This document shows, one piece after another, positions 6,069 through 13,446 of a stretch of 18,041 nucleotides of DNA. Below the pieces are notes generated by a model. It ran no database searches and had not been told where the DNA came from. It was given only the letters and a program-made list of their open reading frames with translations. Position numbers and translations under genes: made by a program. The DNA comes from CAZWUZ01 sp964637655 [NCBI: uncultured bacterium] (lineage in GTDB: Bacteria > DAOPZR01). The stretch is taken from positions 1-18,041 of the forward strand of contig CAZWUZ010000034.1 of assembly GCA_964637655.1 (NCBI GenBank), read 5' to 3'. Each line of letters opens with the position of its first letter. The first letter of the stretch is position 1.

Positions 6069-7210
6069 TGGCGCGACTCGCGCTCGTCCGGCGGCGCATC
6101 AACGCCTCCGGGGGCGGCGAATGGTTCATGCGCGAGATGGCGCGCGGGCTGCTCGGGCGCGGACACGAGGTGCACCTGCTCGCCGAGGAGGCCGACACCA
6201 TGCTCGCCGGCGACGTGCATATCCACACCGCCGCGCTCCCGCCGGGACACAGCAGCGCCTACGCGCACGCCTACCGCGCGTTCGTCGCCGCCACGCTCGA
6301 ACCCTTCGCCCCGGTCACCGTCATCAGCGGCGAACGCGCGGTGGCAGGCGATATCTACCGCGCCGGGGACGGCGCCCACGGGGCGTGGCTCGAGCGTCAT
6401 GCCGCCGCCGCGGGCAATGCCTTCGCCCGCCTGCTCATCCAGAAACATCCGCGCCACCAGCGGCAGCTGCACCTGGAAAACGCGCTGTTCGCCTCGCCCC
6501 GGCTGCGGCTGGTCATCGCCAATTCGCGGCTGGTGCGTGACGACCTGCAGCGCTACCACCCGCGTTTCCCCGCGGAAAACTACCGTATCATCTACAACGC
6601 GCTCGACCTGCTGCCCTACTACGCGTTCATGGCGGAACACTCCGTCGCCGCCTGCCGCGCCGGCCTCGGGCTGCCGGCGGACCGCCCGGTCATCTTCTTC
6701 GCCGGCGCCAACTTCCAGCGCAAGGGGCTGCTCGCGCTGCTCGAGGCCGCGCCAGCCATCGCCGGCCTGCGCCCGTATCTGGTCATCGCAGGCAAGGGCG
6801 ACACCGGCGCGCTGCGCGGGGCGATGCGCGCGCTGCCGCCCGGCATCGACGTGCGCCTCTGCGGCCCGCAGCCGGAACTCAAGCCCTACTACCGCGCCGC
6901 CGACCTCTTCGTGCTGCCGACGATGTACGACCCGTTCAGCAACGTCTGCCTCGAGGCCATGGCGATGGAAGTCCCCGTCATCACCACCGCCACCAACGGG
7001 TTTGCCGAGGTCATCCGCCGGCATAAGGTTGGCGCCGTCATCGGCGAGGACGGCCCGCTCCCCGACCTGCTGCACCGCCTGCTGGAGCCCGCGCAACAGC
7101 AGGCTATGCGCGCGCGCATCCGCGACTGCCGCGCCGCCTACGACCTGCTCCCCTTCATCCTGCAGCTGGAAGACGTCATCGCCGCGGCCGGAGGTACCCC
7201 GGGCGCTTGA
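6068..7210 (+). CDS. GT4 glycosyltransferase, WaaG-like
   Basis: This 380-residue GT-B enzyme transfers a sugar from a nucleotide donor at the inner face of the membrane, probably in LPS core or surface glycan assembly. The N-terminal domain has an acceptor-side glycine loop NASGGGEWF (12-20) and the WaaG-type GDIYRAGDGAHGAWLER (94-110). The C-terminal domain has FAGANFQRKG (211-220) for phosphate contact and the signature YDPFSNVCLEAMAMEVPVI (287-305). There the usual EX7E appears as D288-X7-E296, a substitution common in WaaG-like enzymes. Start ATG overlaps the preceding TGA. Its own stop codon lies inside the -35 box of the next promoter. Confidence 0.88.
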   Translation: MARLALVRRRINASGGGEWFMREMARGLLGRGHEVHLLAEEADTMLAGDVHIHTAALPPGHSSAYAHAYRAFVAATLEPFAPVTVISGERAVAGDIYRAGDGAHGAWLERHAAAAGNAFARLLIQKHPRHQRQLHLENALFASPRLRLVIANSRLVRDDLQRYHPRFPAENYRIIYNALDLLPYYAFMAEHSVAACRAGLGLPADRPVIFFAGANFQRKGLLALLEAAPAIAGLRPYLVIAGKGDTGALRGAMRALPPGIDVRLCGPQPELKPYYRAADLFVLPTMYDPFSNVCLEAMAMEVPVITTATNGFAEVIRRHKVGAVIGEDGPLPDLLHRLLEPAQQQAMRARIRDCRAAYDLLPFILQLEDVIAAAGGTPGA

Positions 7211-7235
7211 CGCGGACGCCGGTTCCGCGTATCAT
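7207..7235 (+). promoter_or_regulatory. Promoter predicting a leaderless response-regulator mRNA
   Basis: TTGACG (7207-7212) and TATCAT (7230-7235) are separated by 17 bases. With the usual spacing from -10 to +1, transcription would begin at the A of the ATG at 7242. The bases before that ATG hold no purine-rich ribosome binding site, which fits leaderless translation. The -35 box overlaps the TGA stop of the upstream glycosyltransferase. Confidence 0.72.
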
Positions 7236-7241
7236 GCCGGC

Positions 7242-7616
7242 ATGGCGACCGTGCTGATCGTCGATGACAATTTCCGCATCCGCAAGCTGCTGCGGGACAT
7301 CCTCGGCATGCGTGACTTCACCCTTCTCGACGCGGCGAACGCCGAGGAAGCGCGTGCCCGCCTCGGCGAACATGTCCCCGACCTGATTTTCCTCGATGTC
7401 ATGCTCCCCGACACCAACGGTTTCGAACTCTGCCGCGAAATCCGCGCCACCCCGCCTCTCGCCCACGTCCCGGTCATCATCACCACCGGGCTTGCCGACC
7501 GCGAAGACGTTGTCAAGGCGCACCATGCGGGCGCCAACGACTACATCGTCAAGCCCTTCACCCTGATTACCGTCATGGAAAAGGTGGACAAGTTCCTGCC
7601 TGAAACCGCCGGCTGA
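7242..7616 (+). CDS. Single-domain response regulator (CheY-like)
   Basis: This 124-residue protein is a receiver domain with no output domain. The acidic pocket is D8/D9 in VLIVDDN, the phosphoacceptor is D52 in LIFLDVMLPDTNG, the switch Thr is T81/T82 in VIITTGLAD, and the conserved Lys is K104 in DYIVKPF. It should be phosphorylated by a histidine kinase or phosphotransfer protein, but no kinase is present here. Partners could be a hybrid phosphorelay, a motility apparatus or a diguanylate cyclase. It has its own promoter at 7207-7235 and no visible Shine-Dalgarno. An ATG at 7234 is out of frame. It ends convergently with the methyltransferase gene, 6 bases apart. Confidence 0.92.
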   Translation: MATVLIVDDNFRIRKLLRDILGMRDFTLLDAANAEEARARLGEHVPDLIFLDVMLPDTNGFELCREIRATPPLAHVPVIITTGLADREDVVKAHHAGANDYIVKPFTLITVMEKVDKFLPETAG

Positions 7617-7626
7617 AGCGCTTCAG
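7613..7626. other. 14-bp perfect palindrome spanning two convergent stop codons
   Basis: CTGAAGCGCTTCAG contains the TGA of the response regulator (7614-7616) and the TGA of the convergent minus-strand gene (7625-7623). It could form a short hairpin in both transcripts, but no T-run follows on either strand, so it is at best a weak bidirectional terminator. Confidence 0.55.
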
Positions 7627-8762
7627 ATTCTGCGGCAGGTCAGCAGGAGCCCGTTGCCGGTGTCACCGGCCGGGTCGGACAGCGCCAGCGCCAGCAGCAG
7701 CGGGCGCAGCAGGTGCTGCAGCAGCGACCAGGCCGCGAGGCGGCGGTCGCACCAGCAGAGCCGCGCCGTTTCCGGCGCAAAGGTGCGCGTGACTCCCGTC
7801 ACCGTCAGTCCCGCCTGCCGTGCCAGGTCGCGCAGTTCCGCCTCCGTGTAGCCGGGCCGCACGTGGTCAGCCGGCGGCACATCACCGGGCAGGAGCACCT
7901 CGTCACGCCACGGGGCATGAATGAAGACCTGCGTACCGCGTCCCAGCGGCGTGCACCAGCGGCGAAGGCAGCCGGCATCGTCCGCCAGATGTTCCAGCAC
8001 CTCGCAGATCACCACGACCGCATACGGCCGCGCAGGCTGCCAGCGTGTAAGGTCCGCGGCCACCAGTTCGCTGCCGGCTGCCGCGCGCAACACGCCGGGG
8101 CGAAAGCCGCGATCGACTCCTGTGCTGCGGCCTGCCAGCCCGAGCCGCCGGCACAGCCGCAGCAGCAGCGCGTCACCGGTACCGATATCGAGCACCTCGC
8201 CGGCTGCTGCCGGCATGACGCGCAGCAGATGCAGCAGACGCACCGCGCGGCTCACCGCGATGATGCCGCCACTCTCCGCGCACAGCGCACGCAGGTACGC
8301 TGCCGGCGGCACGGTATAACCGAACACACGCCACGCCGCGCGTGCAAGCAGCAGCAGCGGCAGCGTGACATGACGACACCACTTTTGCCCGACGGTTTCG
8401 ACGGTTTCGCGCCACGCTTCCGCGCGCGCGCCCGCCACATCGATGCGCCGCCATTCACCCTCAGGGGTCACCGCCCATGCTTCGGGTGCGCAGCCACGGG
8501 CGAATTCCCGCCACGCGTGATACCCGATTCCCCACCCGTTGTTATAGACGAGCACCGCGCGCGTTGTCCGCTCTGCGCGCAATTTCCGCCTGTCGGCTTC
8601 GCTGCCAAAGTCGCCCGTCGCCAGCAGCACCTGCTCTGCTCCGTGGGCCGCTCCGCCGCTGCGCGTGTAGAGCAGCACGCTGCCGCCGCAGCGCGCACGA
8701 ACTGCCGCCACCGCTGCCGCCACCAGCGACGCCGGTGCCGTGGCGATGACGACGGTCTTCAT
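7623..8762 (-). CDS. Two-domain protein: unknown N-terminal module plus SAM methyltransferase
   Basis: The 379-residue protein has two parts. Residues 1-110 form an alpha/beta-looking module beginning MKTVVIATAP, with a core VLVYNNGWGIGYHAWREFARG (70-90) and AVTPEGEW (97-104). Then comes a hydrophobic helix, HVTLPLLLLARAAWRVFG (131-148). Residues 180-330 are a class I methyltransferase: motif I EVLDIGTGDALL (189-200), acidic D217 in STGVDRGF, and VVVICEVLEHLADDAG (249-264). The C-terminal region has another hydrophobic stretch (LLQHLLRPLLLALAL). The module resembles the N-termini of the two preceding genes in the operon. Its substrate is probably a glycan or glycolipid, by context. The start overlaps the upstream stop as ATGA. 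It is the last gene of the long minus-strand operon. Confidence 0.82.
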   Translation of the reverse strand: MKTVVIATAPASLVAAAVAAVRARCGGSVLLYTRSGGAAHGAEQVLLATGDFGSEADRRKLRAERTTRAVLVYNNGWGIGYHAWREFARGCAPEAWAVTPEGEWRRIDVAGARAEAWRETVETVGQKWCRHVTLPLLLLARAAWRVFGYTVPPAAYLRALCAESGGIIAVSRAVRLLHLLRVMPAAAGEVLDIGTGDALLLRLCRRLGLAGRSTGVDRGFRPGVLRAAAGSELVAADLTRWQPARPYAVVVICEVLEHLADDAGCLRRWCTPLGRGTQVFIHAPWRDEVLLPGDVPPADHVRPGYTEAELRDLARQAGLTVTGVTRTFAPETARLCWCDRRLAAWSLLQHLLRPLLLALALSDPAGDTGNGLLLTCRRI

Positions 8763-10357
8763 CCGCGCCCGTGCAGCAGCACGTCATAGGCGCGCTGCAG
8801 GCCCGCCACGGTCTGCGTGCCATGCCACCGCGTGAGGATACGCGCGCGCAGCGCCGCACCGCGGCGTCGCGCTTCCTGCGGGTCAGCCAGCGCGGCACGC
8901 AGCGCCGCCGCCAGCGCTTCGCTGTCATGCGGCGGCACCAGCCATCCCGTTTCACCGTCCGTGATGATCTCAGGCACACCGCCCACCGCGGTTGCCACCA
9001 CCGGCAGCCCGCAGCCCCCTGCTGCCAGCAGGGCGATGGGGAGCCCCTCGCAGGCCGACGGCAGGACGAAAAGGTCGAGTGCGGCGCGCAGCGGCGCGAA
9101 CCCGATTTCCTCCGTGATGAAGTGCACGGGCAAACCGTCCGCCTGCTGCTGCAGTTCAGCCAGCAGCGGCCCGCTGCCCGCAATAACGCAGGCGATGTCC
9201 GGCAGGTCGCGCAGCAGGCGCAGCGCCGCCAGCAGGTTGGCGATGTCCTTCTCCGGCAACAGGCGCGCGGTGGTGCCCAGCAGCCGCGCATGTGCCGGCA
9301 GTCCGAACTGCCGCCGTGCCGCCTCCCGTTCCGCTGCCGGCCCCTGCTCAGCATCGGGGACGATGCCGCTGTTGACCGTGCTGCACCGCGGCGCCTGCGC
9401 CCACACGCGGAAATCGTCCGCCACGGTACAACAGTTGCCGATGACCTTCGTCGCGCTGCGCGCGAGGAGGAAGTCGAGCGGGCGGTACCACCAGCGCCGG
9501 TAAGCCGGCATCTCCTTCCAGTCGTGCACATTCATCACGTACGCCAGCGACGGAATACCGGCGAATGCCGCCGCGGTGGCAGCGTACACATTGGCAAAGA
9601 ACATCCACCCCTGTACCAGCGCGTACCCCCGCTGCCGCAGCAGTCGCCACAAACGCCACAGGCGCACTGTCCAGAGCCCCGCGCACCATTCGCCGGGCTG
9701 TTCGAGCAGGAATACGGGCAGGTCGCGCGGCAGTTCGTGGTCGCGCGGACCGCTGCCGCAGAGCGCGACCTCCATCGCGTAGCGCCGCCGGTCGAAACGC
9801 GGCAGGCACATCGCCAGTTGCTGCTGCCCCCCGCCGGTATGCATCGACAGCATGACGTGCAGGATGCGCCGCGGTTCAGGTCCGCGCCGCGCCCGGGCGC
9901 GCGGCAGCAGCGCGGCGATGCCCGCGAGCAGTACCGTCAGCCGCATGTCCCAGCGCTGCAGCGTGGCATCGGGGAGACGGCGCAGCCAGGCCCACCACGG
10001 CTGCCACTCGACCAGCGCCTCGCCCGGTGTCCAGACCATGATGCCGCCGCTCGCCGCCCACGCCTGCGCCAGGTGCTCGATGGCGTCATAGCCGCGCCCG
10101 CGCTGCTCGCAGTACATGATGATGATGCGGGCATAGCCGTTATGGCGGAGGCGGTAGCGCAGGTCGCGCGTGCAGGCGGTTGCGGTAAGCACCGGCGGAG
10201 CGTAGGCGTAAACCACCGACACGTTTCCCGCTGCGCGGACTTCTTCTTCGCTGCCGCATACAGTCAGCACGTCGGGTATGCAGCCTTCAGCATTGATCTG
10301 CGCCAGCAGCGGGCGCAGCCGCGCGAGGCGCGCGCTGCGGATGACCAACGTCTTCAT
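8759..10357 (-). CDS. Two-domain protein: unknown N-terminal module plus GT4 glycosyltransferase
   Basis: Of 532 residues, the first 150 are an extra module: MKTLVIRSAR, ARIIIMYCEQRGRGYDAIEHLAQAW (76-100), VWTPGEA (108-114), then a hydrophobic helix (MRLTVLLAGIAALLP, 138-152). From about 163 a normal GT-B fold begins: RRILHVMLSMHTGGGQQQ (163-180, acceptor loop), then TTARLLPEKDI (362-372). The donor signature is LPSACEGLPIALLAAGGCGLPVVA (432-455). E437 is present, but the second Glu of EX7E is Ala at 445, which is unusual. GVPEIITDGETGWLV (460-473) follows the GT4 consensus. It probably adds a sugar to a surface polysaccharide. It is coupled on both sides by ATGA overlaps. Confidence 0.85.
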   Translation of the reverse strand: MKTLVIRSARLARLRPLLAQINAEGCIPDVLTVCGSEEEVRAAGNVSVVYAYAPPVLTATACTRDLRYRLRHNGYARIIIMYCEQRGRGYDAIEHLAQAWAASGGIMVWTPGEALVEWQPWWAWLRRLPDATLQRWDMRLTVLLAGIAALLPRARARRGPEPRRILHVMLSMHTGGGQQQLAMCLPRFDRRRYAMEVALCGSGPRDHELPRDLPVFLLEQPGEWCAGLWTVRLWRLWRLLRQRGYALVQGWMFFANVYAATAAAFAGIPSLAYVMNVHDWKEMPAYRRWWYRPLDFLLARSATKVIGNCCTVADDFRVWAQAPRCSTVNSGIVPDAEQGPAAEREAARRQFGLPAHARLLGTTARLLPEKDIANLLAALRLLRDLPDIACVIAGSGPLLAELQQQADGLPVHFITEEIGFAPLRAALDLFVLPSACEGLPIALLAAGGCGLPVVATAVGGVPEIITDGETGWLVPPHDSEALAAALRAALADPQEARRRGAALRARILTRWHGTQTVAGLQRAYDVLLHGRG

Positions 10358-10815
10358 TCCAGGTCTCCCCGCAGCAGGAAGGCCGCCCCCAGCAGCACAC
10401 CGGCGAGCAGACGGTCAGCGCCGGAGGCCAGCCGGTGCTGCTGCCAGTGCCGCCAGGTGATGCGGTGCAGTGCACCGTCGCAGTCGCAGGCGTATGCCGG
10501 CGACCCGAGCAGGTAGAGAAAGCGCGCGACATTGGCAAAGTCGGCGCCGGGAAACCCGCAGCCGGCATACGGGGCAACATACTGCTCCGCCTCCCCGACG
10601 CGGGCACGAAACAGCCGCGCGTAGTTCCGGTGCCAGCGCTGCCGGGGCACCGCAAAGATGATGACCTGCCAGCCCTCGAGCAGCGCCAGTTCCGCCGTGC
10701 TCAGTTCGCGGCAGGCGACCAGCACGGGCGTGGCGCCCGGTATCCCATGCTGACGCCATACCGCCACGCACTGCGCCAGCGGCGCGGTATGGAGCATGAC
10801 CTGCGGCGGTCTCAT
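10354..10815 (-). CDS. Stand-alone version of the unknown glycosyltransferase-linked module
   Basis: I cannot assign this 153-residue protein to a known family. It starts MRPPQVMLHT, runs through predicted alternating strands and helices (ATPVLVACRELSTAELALL, WQVIIFAVPRQRW), then YVAPYAGCGFPGADFANVARF (79-99) and AYACDCDGALHRI (107-119). It ends with a hydrophobic helix, DRLLAGVLLGAAFLLRG (134-150). The order strand-Tyr-glycine loop-helix-strand-Gly turn-hydrophobic helix parallels the N-terminal modules of the next two genes. It starts in the GT2 stop (ATGA) and ends in the start of the two-domain GT4 (ATGA). A role in assembling or membrane-anchoring the glycosylation enzymes is inference. 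Confidence 0.72.
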   Translation of the reverse strand: MRPPQVMLHTAPLAQCVAVWRQHGIPGATPVLVACRELSTAELALLEGWQVIIFAVPRQRWHRNYARLFRARVGEAEQYVAPYAGCGFPGADFANVARFLYLLGSPAYACDCDGALHRITWRHWQQHRLASGADRLLAGVLLGAAFLLRGDLE

Positions 10816-11747
10816 GCCAGCCACTCCGCCAGGTGCGTTTCGCTGCGGCGCGCCCGCGCCAGCATCGCCCGCCGCTGCCGCAGCATCGCCGGCGCACAGG
10901 ACAGCAGGCGGCACAGCACCGGCAGCAGGATGCCCTGCGCGCGCCAGCGCGCGATATCCGCCTGCAGCGCGTCACGCAGCAGCGCCCGGTCGCGCACCGC
11001 ACACGGCTGCGGGTCGTTCTTGAGCCAGACCAGCCAGCGGTTGGCGGCGTGGATAACCGCGATGTCACGGTCGCGCATGCCGCCGCTGCTGCCGCGGGCA
11101 TGCGCCGCCCGCGCCGCCGGCACGTAGCGCGCCTGCCAGCCCGCGCGCTGCAGCCGCCAGTCGAGGTCGACATCCTCGTAATAGGCAAAGAGGGTTTCGT
11201 CGAACACTTCGCCGCCGGGCGCGACCGCGTCCAGCGCCGTGCGGCGGTAGAGCGCATAGCCGGCGCAGACCCCGAAACGCGCGGCCGGGGTCGCCCGTTC
11301 CGTCGCGTCGTTGCAGCGATAGCCGCTGGTCGTGCGGTCGCGGTTGAGGAAATGGCCCATACCGTCGAGCAGCGGCGGGTCGGTGCCGGGGACTGTGCCG
11401 ATGCCGGTCGCCGACCCGGCGCCCGGGCAGCGTTGCATCTCCGCCAGCAGCAGCCGCGCGTAGTCGGGTGCCAGCACCACGTCGGGATTGACCAGCAGGA
11501 CGAAGTCGGTCGTGCAGGCGCGGATGGCGAGATTGTTGGCAGCGGCAAAACCGCGGTTGTTCCCGTCACCCAGCCAGCGCAGCTGCGGGAACTGCCGCGT
11601 CAGCGACGCCCGCGCCGCTGCGTCGCCATCGTTGTCGACGATGATCAGGTCGAGCGGGATATCCTGCGCTGCCAGCGCCTGCAGGCATTCGGCAATAAAC
11701 GCGCTGCTGCGCCAGTGCACAACGATGGCTGTCAGGCGCGCGCTCAT
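10812..11747 (-). CDS. GT2 family glycosyltransferase, rhamnosyltransferase-like
   Basis: This 311-residue GT-A enzyme shows the family's ordered motifs: TAIVVHWRS at the N-terminus, IIVDNDG (35-41) for the nucleotide, DGNNRGFAAANN (61-72), LVNPDVVL (85-92) as the metal-binding DXD equivalent, and FAYYEDVDLDWRLQRAGW (187-204) with the catalytic acidic pair. These are the hallmarks of the O-antigen/wzx-cluster type of GT2, often annotated as rhamnosyltransferase; the actual sugar cannot be read. The C-terminal part (about 225-311) is helical and basic with no clear membrane span. The ATG overlaps the stop of the GT4 before it (ATGA). Confidence 0.88.
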   Translation of the reverse strand: MSARLTAIVVHWRSSAFIAECLQALAAQDIPLDLIIVDNDGDAAARASLTRQFPQLRWLGDGNNRGFAAANNLAIRACTTDFVLLVNPDVVLAPDYARLLLAEMQRCPGAGSATGIGTVPGTDPPLLDGMGHFLNRDRTTSGYRCNDATERATPAARFGVCAGYALYRRTALDAVAPGGEVFDETLFAYYEDVDLDWRLQRAGWQARYVPAARAAHARGSSGGMRDRDIAVIHAANRWLVWLKNDPQPCAVRDRALLRDALQADIARWRAQGILLPVLCRLLSCAPAMLRQRRAMLARARRSETHLAEWLA

Positions 11748-12877
11748 GCCGCCAGTTCCTGCAGCAGCGCGCGCAGCCGCCGCGTATAGACCGCCATGCT
11801 GAACTCGCGCGCGAAATACGCCGCCGCCGCCGCGCCCAGCGCCTCTCGCCTCGCACTGTTTGTAAGCAGGGTGAAGAGCGCGTCCGCCTGTCCTGCCTCG
11901 CCGGCACTGAGCACGCCATCCGACCGTTCCAGCCCTTCCGCCCCGACCGCGGTGGTGACCACCGGCAGGCCGTAGCCGAGCGCCTCGACAATCTTGGTTT
12001 TCAATCCGCTCCCCGACAGCAGCGGGGCGACCATCACTGCCGCCGCGCGCAGGTACGGGGCGGTGTCGGGCACCTCGCCCGCCACCGTGATGCCGTCCTG
12101 CCCGTGCAGCGCGCGCACTGATTCCGGCGGCCTCCGCCCGACCACCGTGAGGGTCGCGCTGTTCACCCGCGCCCGCACCTGCGGCCAGATATCGCGCACG
12201 TACCAGAGCAGTCCGTCGACATTCGGCTGATGGTCGAACGCCCCGACAAAGAGCGCACCCTGCCGCTGCGCGGCGGGCGGATCGGGACGTACCGGGATGC
12301 CGGTCGGCTTGACCCACACCCGCTTGCCGGGGAGCAGCGCGCGCAGCTGCGCTGCATCCGGCTCCGTCAGCGCCAGCACCGTCTCCGCCAGCCCGAGGAA
12401 GCGCGCTTCGTAGCTGCGGTAGGCAGCAGCAGCAGCAATCTCGCCCAGCCGCTCCCGCCGCACCCACTCGCAGTCGATAGCCGTCACCGCCGTGCGACAG
12501 CGCCGCAGTTCCGGCACCTGTTCGAGGTACTGCGCCATGAACCAGAACTCGACGAGTATCAATGACGGTTTCAGTGTCATCGCGTCATGCTGCAGCCGTG
12601 CCGCAAACGCGCTGCTGTACATCGCGTCAATGACCGGGGGCGCGGCCGCGTCATTGAGCCACGTTTCGCGCGTCCCCTTCATCACTTCGACCGAGGCACA
12701 GTTTCCGCGTAGCAATGCCGTATTGGCGTCTGTCTGCCCGGCTGCATAGAACGTGCGCAGGTGGATGTCCCAGACCCCGGCCAGCGCGTCAATCAGCGCG
12801 CAGATGCGCACGTCGCCGCCGGTGGTCGGCGGGGCGGGAATGGTCGGGACGATGAGCAGTAGTGACGGCTTGCCCAT
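11744..12877 (-). CDS. GT4 family glycosyltransferase
   Basis: This 377-residue GT-B enzyme has an N-terminal acceptor loop PTIPAPPTTGGDVRI (11-25). The linker carries ALFVGAFDHQPNVDGLLWYV (208-227), a block typical of the GT4 subgroup that also carries the donor signature LLSGSGLKTKIVEALGYGLPVV (287-308). E298 is the second Glu of EX7E, with the first replaced by a small residue as is usual in that subgroup. I chose the ATG at 12877, which overlaps the LOG-gene stop as TGATG; an in-frame GTG at 12886 is possible and would add three residues. It probably acts on the same glycan as the neighbouring GT2 and GT4. Confidence 0.87.
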   Translation of the reverse strand: MGKPSLLLIVPTIPAPPTTGGDVRICALIDALAGVWDIHLRTFYAAGQTDANTALLRGNCASVEVMKGTRETWLNDAAAPPVIDAMYSSAFAARLQHDAMTLKPSLILVEFWFMAQYLEQVPELRRCRTAVTAIDCEWVRRERLGEIAAAAAYRSYEARFLGLAETVLALTEPDAAQLRALLPGKRVWVKPTGIPVRPDPPAAQRQGALFVGAFDHQPNVDGLLWYVRDIWPQVRARVNSATLTVVGRRPPESVRALHGQDGITVAGEVPDTAPYLRAAAVMVAPLLSGSGLKTKIVEALGYGLPVVTTAVGAEGLERSDGVLSAGEAGQADALFTLLTNSARREALGAAAAAYFAREFSMAVYTRRLRALLQELAA

Positions 12878-13446
12878 CAGAGCCACTGCCGGGGGAGCGG
12901 CGACCCGTCGTGGGTGGCGATGGCCGCCAGTGCCGCTGCGGGCGTCTCCACCACCGTGTAGAGCGCGGCATAATCGGGATGGGCAAACCGGTCGGCAAAG
13001 AGGCGGTCAAACTGCTGCAGCAACCCCGCGAAGTAGTTGTCCGTGTTGACGATGGCGACCGCTTTCGTGTGCTCGTGCAGGTGCTTGAGGGTGATGCAGG
13101 CGAGCAGTTCGTCGAGCGTGCCGAAACCGCCCGCCAGCACGATAAAGGCGTCGGCGCGGCTGATCATCGCCGCCTTACGCTCGTGCAGGTCGCGGGTGAT
13201 GACGTGTTCTTCTCCCGCCGCCAGCGGCAGTCCGGCATCGACCATCGCCTGCGGCACCACCGCCACAACCGGCGCCCCCGCGTCCTGCGCCGCCTGTGCC
13301 AGCGCCCCCATCGTCCCCATGCGCGTGCCCCCGTAGAGCAGCGTATGCCCCTGCTCCCCGATAAGGCGTCCGAGTTGCGCCGCGGCATCGGTATAGGCCC
13401 TCGGTACCGCGCTGCTCGACGCGCAGAAAACGCAGATGGTGCTCAC
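12877..13446 (-). CDS. LOG-family protein (TIGR00730 type)
   Basis: LOG proteins are nucleotide-sugar-like hydrolases; the best studied release free cytokinin-type bases from their riboside monophosphates, and many bacterial members are of uncertain role. This 189-residue protein opens with ICVFCASSS (4-12), the standard N-terminus. The first glycine loop is LLYGGTRMGTMGALA (36-50), where most members have GGGxxGLMG. The second is FIVLAGGFGTLDELL (101-115), where the family motif PGGxGTxxE has Ala105 in place of Pro; E113 is kept. R89/K91 in HERKAAM and R97 in ISRADA fit the substrate site. The start is a GTG overlapping the dsbD stop (GTGA). Its link with glycan genes is unexplained. Confidence 0.88.
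   Translation of the reverse strand: MSTICVFCASSSAVPRAYTDAAAQLGRLIGEQGHTLLYGGTRMGTMGALAQAAQDAGAPVVAVVPQAMVDAGLPLAAGEEHVITRDLHERKAAMISRADAFIVLAGGFGTLDELLACITLKHLHEHTKAVAIVNTDNYFAGLLQQFDRLFADRFAHPDYAALYTVVETPAAALAAIATHDGSPLPRQWL

Noticed and set aside
8771-10516. A 581-codon plus-strand frame opposite the two-domain glycosyltransferase.
   Set aside because: Same reason: antisense shadow with Arg/Gln-rich composition and no recognisable domain.
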